Below, in pieces: positions 17,306 to 26,285 of a stretch of DNA of 64,000 nucleotides; the stretch's first letter is position 1; every line of letters begins with the position of its first letter. Below the pieces are notes generated by a model that did no database searches, was not told the origin of the DNA, and saw only the letters and a program-made list of their open reading frames with translations. Both the position numbers and the translations under genes were made by a program. This DNA comes from Gordonibacter massiliensis (ex Traore et al. 2017) (GTDB taxonomy: Bacteria > Actinomycetota > Coriobacteriia > Coriobacteriales > Eggerthellaceae), in assembly GCA_900170005.1 (NCBI GenBank), contig LT827128.1:2910168-2974167 (forward strand). Direction: 5' to 3'.

Positions 17306-17974
17306 CTAAGCGGCGTCGGAGTTTGCCGAATCCGCAAGGTTCTCCCGGTCGAGGGCGACCCACGCGGCGACGAGCGCGCAGAGGCGCGCGAAGAGGTCGT
17401 CGTCCGCCTCGGCCATGGCCTCTGCCGCTTGGCCGACCCAACGGGCGAGATGGAGGTCGACGAACCGTTTCCTCCACGCACGGCACCGCCTTGCCTCGTC
17501 CTCGCTTCGAGCTTCCGATTCGGCCCGCGCGAGCAGCGCCGCGAACGCCAGCTCGCTCGCCAGGCTGTCGGCCCGCAGGGTTTTCACGGCCAAGGGATAG
17601 CCGGTCAGCGAGGAGAACTCGAAAGACCAGCTGCGATAGCATTGCTCCACGTGGTCGATGGCGGGCCCGGCGGTGGGCCCGTACCGCCGGGACCCGTTCA
17701 CCACGGCCGAGTCGAGCAGGCAGCTCTCGCTTAAAGGCACGAAGTAGGGGCTCGCGGGGACGAAGAAGCGATCGAAGTACCGCTGCTCCAAGTCGGCGCT
17801 CGCCTCGAAGCATCTGAGCCCTTCTGCGCCGAGCAGGTCGGCCGCGCGGGCGACGTCGGACAGAATCCGCTCGTCGGGAACGTTGAGCAGCGCCTCGGCC
17901 AGCGTTTCGTACACCAAGCCGGTCGCTCGCGCTTCCAGCGCGCGTTCCGAGCCCGTTTCGATGGTCGCTTGCAT
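17306..17974 (-). CDS. TorD/DmsD-like molybdoenzyme chaperone
   Basis: The 222-residue all-helical protein starts at ATG 17974 after AGGAAAGGAGC. It has the TorD-family pattern: an N-terminal helix pair ending with LLGAEG, then FDRFFVPASPYFVPLSESC and VEQCYRSWSFEF, an equivalent of the conserved Y-x4-VPxxES and hydrophobic core motifs. TorD proteins bind the twin-arginine leader of a cognate molybdoenzyme and help cofactor insertion before TAT export. It is the last gene of the minus-strand operon that begins at 22712, and its client is most likely that selenocysteine-type enzyme. A 127-bp spacer with a strong hairpin separates it from the NrfD gene. Confidence 0.75.
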   Translation of the reverse strand: MQATIETGSERALEARATGLVYETLAEALLNVPDERILSDVARAADLLGAEGLRCFEASADLEQRYFDRFFVPASPYFVPLSESCLLDSAVVNGSRRYGPTAGPAIDHVEQCYRSWSFEFSSLTGYPLAVKTLRADSLASELAFAALLARAESEARSEDEARRCRAWRKRFVDLHLARWVGQAAEAMAEADDDLFARLCALVAAWVALDRENLADSANSDAA

Positions 17975-18034
17975 GGAAGCTCCTTTCCTACGGGGCGGTC
18001 GGCAGGCGGCCGCCCCTGTCTTGCACGGCCCGCT

Positions 18035-18069
18035 CCGCAGCCGCTCGGGGAGGGAGGGAGCGGCTGCGG
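18035..18069 (-). promoter_or_regulatory. Intercistronic hairpin between NrfD and TorD genes
   Basis: CCGCAGCCGCTC and GAGCGGCTGCGG form a 12-bp perfect stem (18035-18046 with 18058-18069). Placed between the anchor gene and the chaperone gene of one operon, it could stabilise upstream mRNA or partly terminate, lowering chaperone synthesis. Confidence 0.4.
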
Positions 18070-18101
18070 ATGCCAAGCGGGTGGTTGTCGGACGCGTCGC
18101 G

Positions 18102-18974
18102 CTAGAACAGCACCAACGGCACGGCGGCCATGATAACCAGGTAGCGCAGCAGGAAGCCGCCCACGAGCACGCACGCCTCGCCGACGATCGCCATGCCGGA
18201 CGACGCAGCTTCCGGGTTCTTCTTCGCCTGCGCGGCGCGCACCAGCTCGAGGCAGAACGGCAGCGCCAACCCCACGACCACCAGCCCCAGCCAGAACGCC
18301 ACGGCGTAGGGCCCGCTCAGGTTGGCCACCGAAGCGGCGGCGGCCGGTCCGGCGCTGCCGCCCACGGAGGCCGTCACGGCCAGCAGCGCGACCACGAGCA
18401 CGACCTCCAGCACGGGAAGCGCCAGGCCGGTCTTCTTCAGAAAACCCAGCCCGTCCGATCCCCCGAACTTGCCGACGTGCGCCGCCAGGAGCACGGCGGC
18501 GAAGCCGGACGAAGCGGCCGACACCAGGAACAGCAGCGGCAGCACGACGGGGTTCCATAGCGGGAATCCGGGTGCGTCGCCCAGCAGAAGGCCGGTGTAT
18601 ATGGCCACGGCCACGGCGCAAACCAAGCCGACGACGTCGAGCGCCTTGGGCGTGCTCTTCTTCCTCAGCATGACCACGAGCGCCACCACGCTCACGATCA
18701 TGAACAAGATGAGGATGACCACGCCCCACGCCATGACCGACGAGAAGTTCGCCAGCAAGCCGAAGAAACGCAGCGGGTTCATGAGCCCCGCCTTGGCGTC
18801 CACCATGAGCAGCACCGTGCCCACGGCCACCGCGATCGGTGCGATGACGTAGCCCGCAAGGCGCAGCTTCGTCGCGTCGGGCTTGACGAAGCCCGCGAGC
18901 GCGGCCAGCGCGAACGCGCCGGCGCCCAACCCTGCCAAGAACAGATAACAGGCGATAATTCCATCCCATACCAT
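18102..18974 (-). CDS. NrfD/PsrC-type membrane anchor of molybdoenzyme complex 1
   Basis: About 290 residues with eight or so hydrophobic segments, starting MVWDGIIACYLFLAGLGAGAF, a segment typical of small NrfD anchors. These proteins take electrons from quinol, or deliver them to quinone, and connect with the four-cluster FeS subunit on the outer face of the membrane. ATG 18974 has GGAGGGG at 9 nt; GTG 18983 is too close to that site. The ribosome site overlaps the end of the ferredoxin gene, so the two are probably coupled. A paralogue of similar length is at 29886. Confidence 0.85.
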   Translation of the reverse strand: MVWDGIIACYLFLAGLGAGAFALAALAGFVKPDATKLRLAGYVIAPIAVAVGTVLLMVDAKAGLMNPLRFFGLLANFSSVMAWGVVILILFMIVSVVALVVMLRKKSTPKALDVVGLVCAVAVAIYTGLLLGDAPGFPLWNPVVLPLLFLVSAASSGFAAVLLAAHVGKFGGSDGLGFLKKTGLALPVLEVVLVVALLAVTASVGGSAGPAAAASVANLSGPYAVAFWLGLVVVGLALPFCLELVRAAQAKKNPEAASSGMAIVGEACVLVGGFLLRYLVIMAAVPLVLF

Positions 18975-18979
18975 GCTGA

Positions 18980-19600
18980 TCACCCCTCCAGCGGCTTGAC
19001 GACGTTGCCGCCACGATGGATGGCGGATGTAACCGGCATGCCCTCCACCTGGGAAAGCCCCACGTAGAGCACCGCCGGGTCAAGTCCGAGGTCGGCGTAA
19101 AGCGCCTCGCTCCCAACCTCGGCCACCTTCTTCGCGATATCGCTTTTAGGGTCGTTCAGGTCGCCGAAGTAGCGCGCGCGGGTCACGCACGTGGACACGC
19201 AGGCGGGCAGCAGGCCGTGGGACGAGCGGTGGTAGCAGAACGTGCACTTGCCCACTTCGCCCGTGTCGTCGTTCACCCAACGGGCCTGGAACGGGCAGGC
19301 GGCCATGCAGTACTTGCAGCCGATGCACTTCTCCTCGTCCACCAGCACCACGCCTTCCTCGGTGCGGTAGCTGGCGCCCGTGGGGCACACCTTCACGCAG
19401 GGAGCGTCGGCGCAGTGGTTGCACAGCTTCGGCTGGTTGGCGCGGCGGGTTTGCTCGCCGGTGTTCACATCCCAGCTCTCCACCCAGGTGTTGAACTTCG
19501 TGAGCGGCACGCCGTTCTCCTGCTTGCAGGCCACGGCGCAGGCGTTGCATCCTATGCAGAGGGACAAGTCGATCAGCATGCCGAGTCGTTTCTCAGTCAT
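18980..19600 (-). CDS. Four-cluster ferredoxin subunit (DmsB/PhsB/NrfC-like) of complex 1
   Basis: The 206-residue protein starts at ATG 19600 behind GGGAGGG; the long upstream extension of the frame is the shadow of the catalytic gene. Cys groups are CIGCNACAVACKQEN, CNHCADAPCVKVCPTGAS, CIGCKYCMAACPF and CTFCYHR...CVSTC, the standard four 4Fe-4S binding sets of DMSO-reductase electron-transfer subunits. It relays electrons between the NrfD anchor and the molybdenum subunit. It lies 13 bp after the catalytic gene and its stop overlaps the ribosome site of the NrfD gene. Confidence 0.92.
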   Translation of the reverse strand: MTEKRLGMLIDLSLCIGCNACAVACKQENGVPLTKFNTWVESWDVNTGEQTRRANQPKLCNHCADAPCVKVCPTGASYRTEEGVVLVDEEKCIGCKYCMAACPFQARWVNDDTGEVGKCTFCYHRSSHGLLPACVSTCVTRARYFGDLNDPKSDIAKKVAEVGSEALYADLGLDPAVLYVGLSQVEGMPVTSAIHRGGNVVKPLEG

Positions 19601-19613
19601 CTTGCATCCCTCC

Positions 19614-22600
19614 CTATGCCTTCTCGATGTTGTACATGCCGCCGCTGCGCCCGGGCGAGCCGGCGTCGCTGTCGGCGTGGGGGTAGATGACCCCGTCCTC
19701 GAGCATCGGGTCGAGCATGGTTTGCAGGTGGACGCCCGCGGCGATGGCGGGATCCCCCTTCGCCAGCGTTCCGTCGATCTCGGCGTCCTGCGCGCCGTAC
19801 GCATGGTGCCCGTAGCCGTAGGCCACGCCGAACGTGCTGCGCGCGATGCCGGCTCGCACCATGGCCTCTCCGGTCATGACGTCGCCCGTGGGGTTCGTGA
19901 TGCGTACGGTATCGCCGTCTTTGATGCCAAGCTCGGCCGCGTCGTCCAGGTTGAGCTCCAGGTAGTTCTTCTCGCACAAATCGCGCATGATGGGGCTGTT
20001 CGCCTGCATGGAGATGGAACGGAAGCGCGGCTTGTAGTTCGTGGAGCGGAACGGCCATTCCTGCTCGCTGTACACCTCGGCGATGGGGGTGCGGTCGCAG
20101 AAGTCCTCGGGCACGTACCGCAGCGCGGCGTCGGGGTGGACGCCCGAATAAGGGTTTTTGTTCAAGGCCTTCTTCTCGCTGTAGTACTGGATCAGGTACT
20201 CCTTGGCATAGGCGCTGCGGCCGTTTTTCTGGCTCGTTTCGATGGGCCAGAAGCGTCCGCCGCGCGAAAGCACGTTGAGGACCTTCGGCCATTCCTCGGG
20301 CGTGACGGCCTCCTTCCAGGCGGCGGGAAGCTCGTCGAGCGCCTGCAGTTTCACATCCTCGTCGCGCACGTCGGCCACGGGCTCCTCGGCGAAGGCCAGG
20401 TTCGCCACGGCCTTCAGGAAGAAGTCGGCCGCATCGTTGAGCGGGTAGGACGTGCCGTCCGTCGCCTCTATGGCGTTGTCTCCGAACCCGGGCATATCGC
20501 ACGCCTTCGCCACGTCGACGCAGAACGCCTCGAAGCTGGCGAAGCGCCCGTCGGACAGCTCGATGGTGCTGGGCTGCTTGGCTTGCCAGCGCACGGTGTT
20601 GCCCTTGCCGCGCCAGTAGCCCTCCTGCGTCACCAGGCCGAAGCTCTCGAACGGCGTGGTGTCGGGCACGATGTAGTCGGCGAGCTGCGCGTGCTCGCCG
20701 ATGAAGGCGTCGCAGGCGATGTGCAGCGGCACGACGGAGGTGTCCTTGAGCTTTTCGATCACGCTGTCGCGCAACGCGCCCGAAGACGCCTGGATGGTGT
20801 TCGTCATCCAGGACACGAGGATCTTCGCCTGGTAAGGGTACTCGTTCACGATGGACACGAGCGCCTGGTTGTCGGAAGTGGAAGGAACGTTGAGCCAGGG
20901 GAGCTTGGGCTTCGGGTCCTTCTCGCCCGCCGCGACGCGGGCCTTGTACTCGTCGGTTTGCGAGAACAGCTTCTGGGTGCGGCAGATGTACGTGGCGTTC
21001 TTGGCGGACACGGCCGGCTTGCCCTTGACGGTGGCCAGCTTGTAGCGATCGCCGTCGGTCGTGGTCTTCGAGCCGATACGGTAGCAGTTGCAGCCGCCGG
21101 TCATCTGCGCGGAGCCGATAAGGCCGTTGAGGGCCGGATAGGCCAGCACGCCGGTGGTGCCGTTGGCCGTTGCGGAACCGCCGAAGCCGAGGCGCGCGGA
21201 CGCCTTGGTGCCGTGCGAGACGAACTCTTTGGCGATGCGCTCCATGGTGGCGACAGAGGTGCCGGTGATCTCGGCGTACTCGTCCAGGGTGTGCTCGAAC
21301 GCGTTGTCTTTCAGGAACAGGAAGCTGCTGCGCACCTTCACGCCGTTCACTTCGCCTTCGTACTCGAACTGCGCGGCGTCGCTCTGCGTGTGGATGGCGG
21401 GCTGCCCGGTGGCCTGGTCGATGACGACGTAGTACGGCACCGGTGTGGTGGCCTTCGGATCGGCAGGAGGCTCTTCGAGCCCTGCGTCGGCCGCCCGCAT
21501 GAGCTTGCGGTAGTTCGGGTGGTTCTCGTCGACGATGACGAGGTGGCTCGCGTTCGTGTAGGAGGCGAAGCCGCCCGCGAACGCGCTTTGGTAGTTCGGA
21601 TAGGAAAGGAACGTGGCGTTGTACGTTTTGTCTTCGAGTATCTTCCGTACGATGCCCAGCGCAAACGCGGCGTTCGTCGCCGTTTTGATGGGCACCCAGG
21701 TGATGCCCTTGGCGGTGGGGGTGACGCATCCGTTGCCCAGCACGGGGTCCACCACATCGATGGTGCACTCGCCGGTTTGCAGGCGGTCGAGGGTGCGTTT
21801 GGCGATTCCCTGGAAGCTCTTGCCGTTCGATCCGGGGAACGCGCCCATGAACAGGACGTACTCGCCTTCCTCAAGGTCGGGTTGGGTATTGTTCGAAGCG
21901 GTCTCTGCCAGCGCACGCGCTGTTTGGGAGCCGCCTCAAGTGGAGCCGTGGCCGTATTGGTTCAGGGAGCCGAAGCAGTTGGTGAACCTGGTTCCGATGG
22001 TCGTGCGTCCGTCGCCGCGTCCGCCCAGCATGACGAACTGGTTCGACACGGGGCCCAGGTCGGGCTGCGCGGGGTTCAGGGGCGTCTCGGTATCGTGCAG
22101 CGCCTTGAAGCCCTCGACCTCGCGGTCCTCGCCCGCGTCGGCGAACAGCTTGCCGCCTTCGGTCACTTCCTTGATGAGCTCGTCCCAGCCGATGGCCTTC
22201 CACTTGCCCTCGCCGCGCTTGCCCGCGCGCTTGAGGGGCGCGGTGATGCGGTTGGGCTGCGCGTACACGTCCTGCGTGGCTTGGCCGCGTCCGCACACGG
22301 TTCCACGGGTGAGGTTGCCCTTGCCGGATGCGAATCCCATGGACTGATACGCCTCGCTGAGCGGCTCGTCGAAGTCCAGATAAGGGTACGCGCAGCTGGG
22401 ATGGTAGGGGTTGCCTCCCACCGATATGAGCCGTCCCGATGCGCGATCCAGCTTGAGCCGGTTGCCGCACGAGCTGTAGCAGCCCAAGCACGCGCTGTAG
22501 CGCACGACCACGTCGTCGTTGATGTCGAGCTTGCCCGTCTCCGGGTCGACGGTGGCCTCGATGGGTTGGCCGTGTTTCTGCTCGGGAAACGCGGCATCTT

Positions 22601-22712
22601 CGGCATGCGCCTTGTGTGGTTGGCCGGCGATCCCCACGCCGGCAATCGAAAGGGCTCCCAGGCCGCCTGCGGCCTTTAGGAAGCTCCTGCGATCCAGGTT
22701 GATGCTTGCCAT
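19614..22712 (-). CDS. TAT-exported molybdopterin oxidoreductase with in-frame TGA at the Mo ligand (selenocysteine)
   Basis: Read through one TGA (21936-21938, codon 259), the frame gives 1032 residues, the usual size of large PhsA/TtrA/SrrA-like catalytic subunits. The leader DRRSFLKAAGG (Arg8-Arg9) is a twin-arginine signal. The N-terminal 4Fe-4S set is C75, C78, C82 and C140 (CLGCYSSC, TVCGRGQ). The TGA lies in FGSLNQYGHGST-U-GGSQ. The paralogue at 33123-36389 reads FGSVNNFNHGGVCGMTG at the same point, its Cys306 being the expected Mo ligand. Both halves carry conserved sequence: MGAFPGSNGKSFQG just after, and the C-terminal cofactor-binding domain. Start ATG 22712 follows GGAGGGAG. FeS, NrfD and TorD genes follow in one operon. 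The substrate is unknown; a nonsense mutation is the alternative. Confidence 0.82.
21909..21922 (-). promoter_or_regulatory. Candidate bacterial SECIS hairpin after the UGA codon
   Basis: In the mRNA, CAGCG-CGUG-CGCUG forms a 5-bp perfect stem (6-bp if the loop closes further) beginning 14 nt after the UGA, with GU in the loop. Bacterial SECIS elements sit in this interval and present a G-U containing apical loop to SelB. The stem is compact, so this is suggestive only. Confidence 0.45.
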
Positions 22713-22846
22713 ACTCCCTCCTTCTTCTCCTCCGGTGAACCGGTCGACCGCGCGAATGCGCCCGACCTTCTCGCCATCATCTCCGGCGCAGGGTGCGGGC
22801 GCATCACCACGTTGCCGTAAAACATGCCCAAACGGTCTTCATAGGC

Positions 22847-22865
22847 ATAGTCATGATGTGACTAT
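22847..22865. promoter_or_regulatory. Dyad operator candidate between molybdoenzyme operon 1 and its LuxR gene
   Basis: ATAGTCA-TGATG-TGACTAT is a perfect 7-bp dyad in the 274-bp divergent region, 135 bp before the reductase start and 122 bp before the regulator start. A LuxR-type homodimer would bind such a site. Confidence 0.4.
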
Positions 22866-22986
22866 TTTCCTTTTTCCGCAGGTGGGGGAGGCGAGGCTTC
22901 AGCCACTTTTCCCTTGGTTTGCGGTACCATGGAACGGGGGGAGGGATCGCTCGGCGATCCCCGGATCTGTCTTGGGGGACAACCGC

Positions 22987-24495
22987 ATGGTTCAGTATCT
23001 TGCAGAACATATGAGGGTGTATCGGAGGCAGGCGATAGGGTTCGCCTTCTTCTTGGCTTGGAACTACTACTCGTTCTTCTCGTGCGGGCTCGTTCCTATT
23101 ATCCATGTGGTTAGAAGCAGTGAGCGCGTGTGGGTGTGGGCGGGGTTGTTCATCGCCATCGGCTCCATCGTGGCCATGCTTGCTTCTGCCAGGACGTCGC
23201 TCGCCGGCAAGAAGGCCTGCGGATTCGCGGCGGCATTTCTTGCCGCCGGTGGCACCGCGGTTATTTGGACGAGCTTTTTCAGCGTGGCGACCTACCAGGC
23301 GGTGTCGGCCGTGGGCGGCATGATAGCGGGCATGGGCTTTGCGTTGATGGCGTTGGTGTGGGGCGATCGAATGAGCAGGTACAACGAGGCGGCCATCGAG
23401 TTTTCGGCTCCGGCCTCCTTCATCCTGTCGTTTTTCATCTATTTCGCGCTGCTCGCGCTCAAAGGGCCCGCGTCAATGGCGGCGGACGCCCTGCTCCCCG
23501 TTCTTTCGATGTACTTTGCGTTCCGCACTGCCGAAGTGGCTCACGGCGGGGACGAGGGGATTGCCGACGTGGACCGGCGGGTGCATGGGCGCGAACTCGT
23601 CCATGCGCTGGCGGGTATCGTGACGCTGTGCCTGCTGTTTGCCATGCTGTGGTTCCAGTTCGCCTATTTCAGGCTGCTCTCCACGCCCGATGTGGTGGGC
23701 GATCGGTTTATGCATTACCTCGTGCCGTTCTCGTGCTCGTCCGTGCTCTCCATAATCGCCCTGCTGTCGTGCATAAAATTGTCGCGCCATTTGAACTTCA
23801 CGCTCATGTTCCGATGGGGCCTGCCCTTTCTGCTGCTGAGCTATGCGCTGCTGTACTACAACTACGACGACGAGGTGCAGAGGATCGTGGCGTACACGGT
23901 GAACTTCATCGGCATGTTCGGTGTGCAGTTCAGCTTCTGGATTGCGGCACCGAAATACGTGCGACGCTCTCGCATCCCGGCGTACGTCCTGTTCGGAGCC
24001 ATGTTCGCCGCCGAAGGCGTTGGCATCTTCTTGGGAACGGGTTACGGTCTCATCGTCATCGACGGCGTGACTGCAACGAACGTGATGAACGAATCGCTGC
24101 TGTTCTTCGTGGCGGTGCTGCTGGTGGCCATGGTGGTGGGCTTCAACCCGCGGTGGTCGTTTTTCCGCATGAGCCCGCGTTGGAAGGTTCGCGAGGACGA
24201 GGCCGACGGCGAGGCTGCGGGCGGCACGTCGACCGCCGACGACATCAACGCCCTGTTCGCGCAGCAAGCCGAGGAGCTGCGCGCGGCCTACGGCCTGTCG
24301 AACCGCGAGACGGAGGTGGCGGAGCTGCTTTTGGCGGGACGCAGCCGACCTTACATCCGCGACGAACTGGTTATATCGCTGAACACCGTGCACGCGCACG
24401 CGCGCAACATCTACGCCAAGTGCGGCGTGCATTCGCAGCAGGAGTTCATGGACTTGTTGCGTCCCGTGGCGAAGCGGGACGAGCCCGAGGCGTGA
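22987..24495 (+). CDS. LuxR-family regulator with 12-TM membrane sensor half
   Basis: ATG 22987 follows GGGGGA, giving 502 residues. Residues 15-400 hold about 12 hydrophobic segments with MFS-like spacing (from RRQAIGFAFFLAWNYYSFFS onward). The last 65 residues are a LuxR helix-turn-helix: YGLSNRETEVAELLLAGRSR, then YIRDELVISLNTVHAHARNI and YAKCGVHSQQEFMDL. This membrane-LuxR architecture is common in Eggerthella relatives, and members are often encoded beside molybdoenzyme genes. It is divergent from the selenocysteine-type reductase operon, so it likely senses that enzyme's substrate at the membrane and activates the operon. A dyad lies between the two starts. Confidence 0.88.
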   Translation: MVQYLAEHMRVYRRQAIGFAFFLAWNYYSFFSCGLVPIIHVVRSSERVWVWAGLFIAIGSIVAMLASARTSLAGKKACGFAAAFLAAGGTAVIWTSFFSVATYQAVSAVGGMIAGMGFALMALVWGDRMSRYNEAAIEFSAPASFILSFFIYFALLALKGPASMAADALLPVLSMYFAFRTAEVAHGGDEGIADVDRRVHGRELVHALAGIVTLCLLFAMLWFQFAYFRLLSTPDVVGDRFMHYLVPFSCSSVLSIIALLSCIKLSRHLNFTLMFRWGLPFLLLSYALLYYNYDDEVQRIVAYTVNFIGMFGVQFSFWIAAPKYVRRSRIPAYVLFGAMFAAEGVGIFLGTGYGLIVIDGVTATNVMNESLLFFVAVLLVAMVVGFNPRWSFFRMSPRWKVREDEADGEAAGGTSTADDINALFAQQAEELRAAYGLSNRETEVAELLLAGRSRPYIRDELVISLNTVHAHARNIYAKCGVHSQQEFMDLLRPVAKRDEPEA

Positions 24496-24502
24496 TGGGC
24501 CG

Positions 24503-26113
24503 CTAGCCGTACTTCTCGATCAGGTCGATGACCTGCTGCTTGGAATGCAGGTCGGTTTTCTCCAGGATGCGGCGGATGTGGGTGCGCACCGTGCTCTCGG
24601 ACACGAACAGGGCCTCGGCGATGACCTTGGCCGAGCGCCCGCGCGCCAGATAGGGCAGCACCTCGGCCTCGCGGCGGGTGAGGCCGTAGTCTTCGGCTAT
24701 GGCGGCGTACAGGTCTTGGTCGGCGTCGTCTTCCGCAGGGAGGGCGGCGGGAGGGGGCGCGGCGGCCGGTTTCGGCGCGTCGGCGCCTGCGGCGCGCTCG
24801 CCGGCTTCGGCCGCGCCGCCGGCGATCGGCTCCGGCGCCATGCCGTGCGCTGCTCCGCCGTCGAGCGCCGCAGGCTTCTCGCCGGCCTCCTCGGCGCTCC
24901 CCGCGGTTCCGGCCAAGCGCCGCTTGCGGCGCAGCGTGTTGAACAGCCCCAGCATGACCAGCACGTACAGCGCGCCTATGGACACGCCCACGATGAGCGC
25001 CGACGGCTTGCCGGGCACGAGCGTGATGAGGAAGCCGATGCCCATGCCCACCAGGCGCAGCAGCACGGACAGCGAGCGCACGATGCCGCCCACTATGTAG
25101 CCCGATACGGCGAAGTCGTAGGAGCAGGCCACCACGAGCGACCAGATGATGACGTCGAACAGCCCGTAGCTGGCGCTCATGATGATGTTGAGCGCCACCG
25201 GGTTCGTCTCCCAGAAAAACGGCAGCACGGCGAACAGCACCACGATAACGGGCACGATCACGCGGTACGCCATGTCCAGGTTGATGCGCGTGCGCGCGTA
25301 CAGCACCAGCCCCACGAGCGCCGCGGCCACCACGAGGTTGGCCACGAGCGGCGCCAGGTGCGCCTCGTTCACCGAACCCACCGAAAACACGGTGAGCTCC
25401 CACACGAAGCCGAACAGGCACGACAGCACCAAGCTGGCCACTATCAAGCTGACGAGCGAGCCCAGGGCGGCAAGCGAGCGCTTCGATCCCCCCGAAGCCG
25501 CGGCGCGGCCGTCCGGCTTCTCGGCGCGGCACCGCAGCAGGCACGCGTACGCCGCCAAAGGCAGCGGCACCATGAGCGCGATGGCGGGCACGCCCAGGTT
25601 CTCGGTCGCCAGCGACACGGCCAGAAACAGCGCCGCCGTGAGCAGGAAGGCCACCGGCAGGTAGAACGACGTGCGCGCGGGGTGCATGCGGCCGTAGCAG
25701 TCGGCCCAGCTGCCCCAGAAGAAGCCGTACCCCACTCCCGCGAGCACGGCCCCGCCCAAAAGCAGCGGCAGCAGCGCCCCGCCGCCCACGCGGCCCGCGG
25801 CGAACACCAGCAGCAATCCCACGATCACGAGCGCCGGCATGGGCCAAGAGGGCATGCGGTCGATGCGCACGGGGTCGTTCTCCACCCAGGCGGCCACGGC
25901 CAGCATGGCGGTCATGTTGGCCACGAACGACACGATAACCACGAGCGATTCGTATTCCGGCGTGTCGGCGGCGCCCGACAGCAGGATGGAGCTGCGGAAC
26001 GTGAGCATGCTGCAGGCCCAGAAGAACGCCATGCCCACATGGCGCAGGCGCATCGTCTTCCACACCATGCGCATGCTGCGTCGTTCGTGTGCGACGGACA
26101 ACGAAACCCCCAT
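24503..26113 (-). CDS. LuxR-family regulator with multi-TM sensor half (second)
   Basis: About 536 residues from ATG 26113; the frame continues up to TTG 26218, and ATG 26074 is an alternative that puts the first membrane helix near the N-terminus as in the paralogue at 22987. About 12 hydrophobic segments precede an Ala/Pro/Glu-rich linker (roughly 110 residues), then the helix-turn-helix: YGLTRREAEVLPYLARGRSA, KVIAEALFVSESTVRTHIRR, KTDLHSKQQVIDLIEKYG. It is transcribed away from the TorD-molybdoenzyme cluster at 26286, so it probably controls that cluster. Upstream lie a 19-bp hairpin and nested dyads. No clear ribosome site supports any of the starts. Confidence 0.82.
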   Translation of the reverse strand: MGVSLSVAHERRSMRMVWKTMRLRHVGMAFFWACSMLTFRSSILLSGAADTPEYESLVVIVSFVANMTAMLAVAAWVENDPVRIDRMPSWPMPALVIVGLLLVFAAGRVGGGALLPLLLGGAVLAGVGYGFFWGSWADCYGRMHPARTSFYLPVAFLLTAALFLAVSLATENLGVPAIALMVPLPLAAYACLLRCRAEKPDGRAAASGGSKRSLAALGSLVSLIVASLVLSCLFGFVWELTVFSVGSVNEAHLAPLVANLVVAAALVGLVLYARTRINLDMAYRVIVPVIVVLFAVLPFFWETNPVALNIIMSASYGLFDVIIWSLVVACSYDFAVSGYIVGGIVRSLSVLLRLVGMGIGFLITLVPGKPSALIVGVSIGALYVLVMLGLFNTLRRKRRLAGTAGSAEEAGEKPAALDGGAAHGMAPEPIAGGAAEAGERAAGADAPKPAAAPPPAALPAEDDADQDLYAAIAEDYGLTRREAEVLPYLARGRSAKVIAEALFVSESTVRTHIRRILEKTDLHSKQQVIDLIEKYG

Positions 26114-26124
26114 CTCGTGTGACG

Positions 26125-26170
26125 GCCGACGCGAGGGCGGAGCCCGTCTCCGCTCCGCCCTCGCGTCGGC
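26125..26170 (-). promoter_or_regulatory. Long 19-bp hairpin in the leader of the second LuxR gene
   Basis: GCCGACGCGAGGGCGGAGC (26125-26143) is the exact reverse complement of 26152-26170, with an 8-nt loop. It ends 12 bp before ATG 26113. If transcription starts upstream, this structure would cover the leader and could hinder ribosome entry; it may also be an inserted palindromic repeat. Confidence 0.5.
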
Positions 26171-26197
26171 ATAGTTCTTTATCAAATCGTCTAGCAG

Positions 26198-26240
26198 GGG
26201 AAACGCGCAAATCATCAATTATTGATGACAATCGTTTCCC
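26198..26240. promoter_or_regulatory. Nested dyads between the LuxR gene and molybdoenzyme cluster 2
   Basis: TCATCAAT-T-ATTGATGA (26212-26228) is a perfect 8-bp dyad. Around it, GGGAAACG (26198-26205) matches CGTTTCCC (26233-26240). The region lies 46 bp before the GTG at 26286 and looks like an operator for a dimeric regulator, most simply the divergent LuxR protein. Confidence 0.5.
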
Positions 26241-26285
26241 TCTGCGCACCTACGATGGCGACAACGAAGAAAGGAATCGGCTCTC

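Noticed and set aside
19380-22679. 1099-residue plus-strand open frame opposite molybdoenzyme 1
   Set aside because: Shadow ORF. The minus strand has TAT, FeS and cofactor motifs in a continuous frame apart from the Sec codon.
21936-22712. Molybdoenzyme 1 as two genes or a nonsense pseudogene
   Set aside because: The TGA replaces exactly the Mo-ligand codon, both sides stay conserved and in frame, there is no ribosome site for a second start, and a hairpin follows. Sec decoding explains all of this better.
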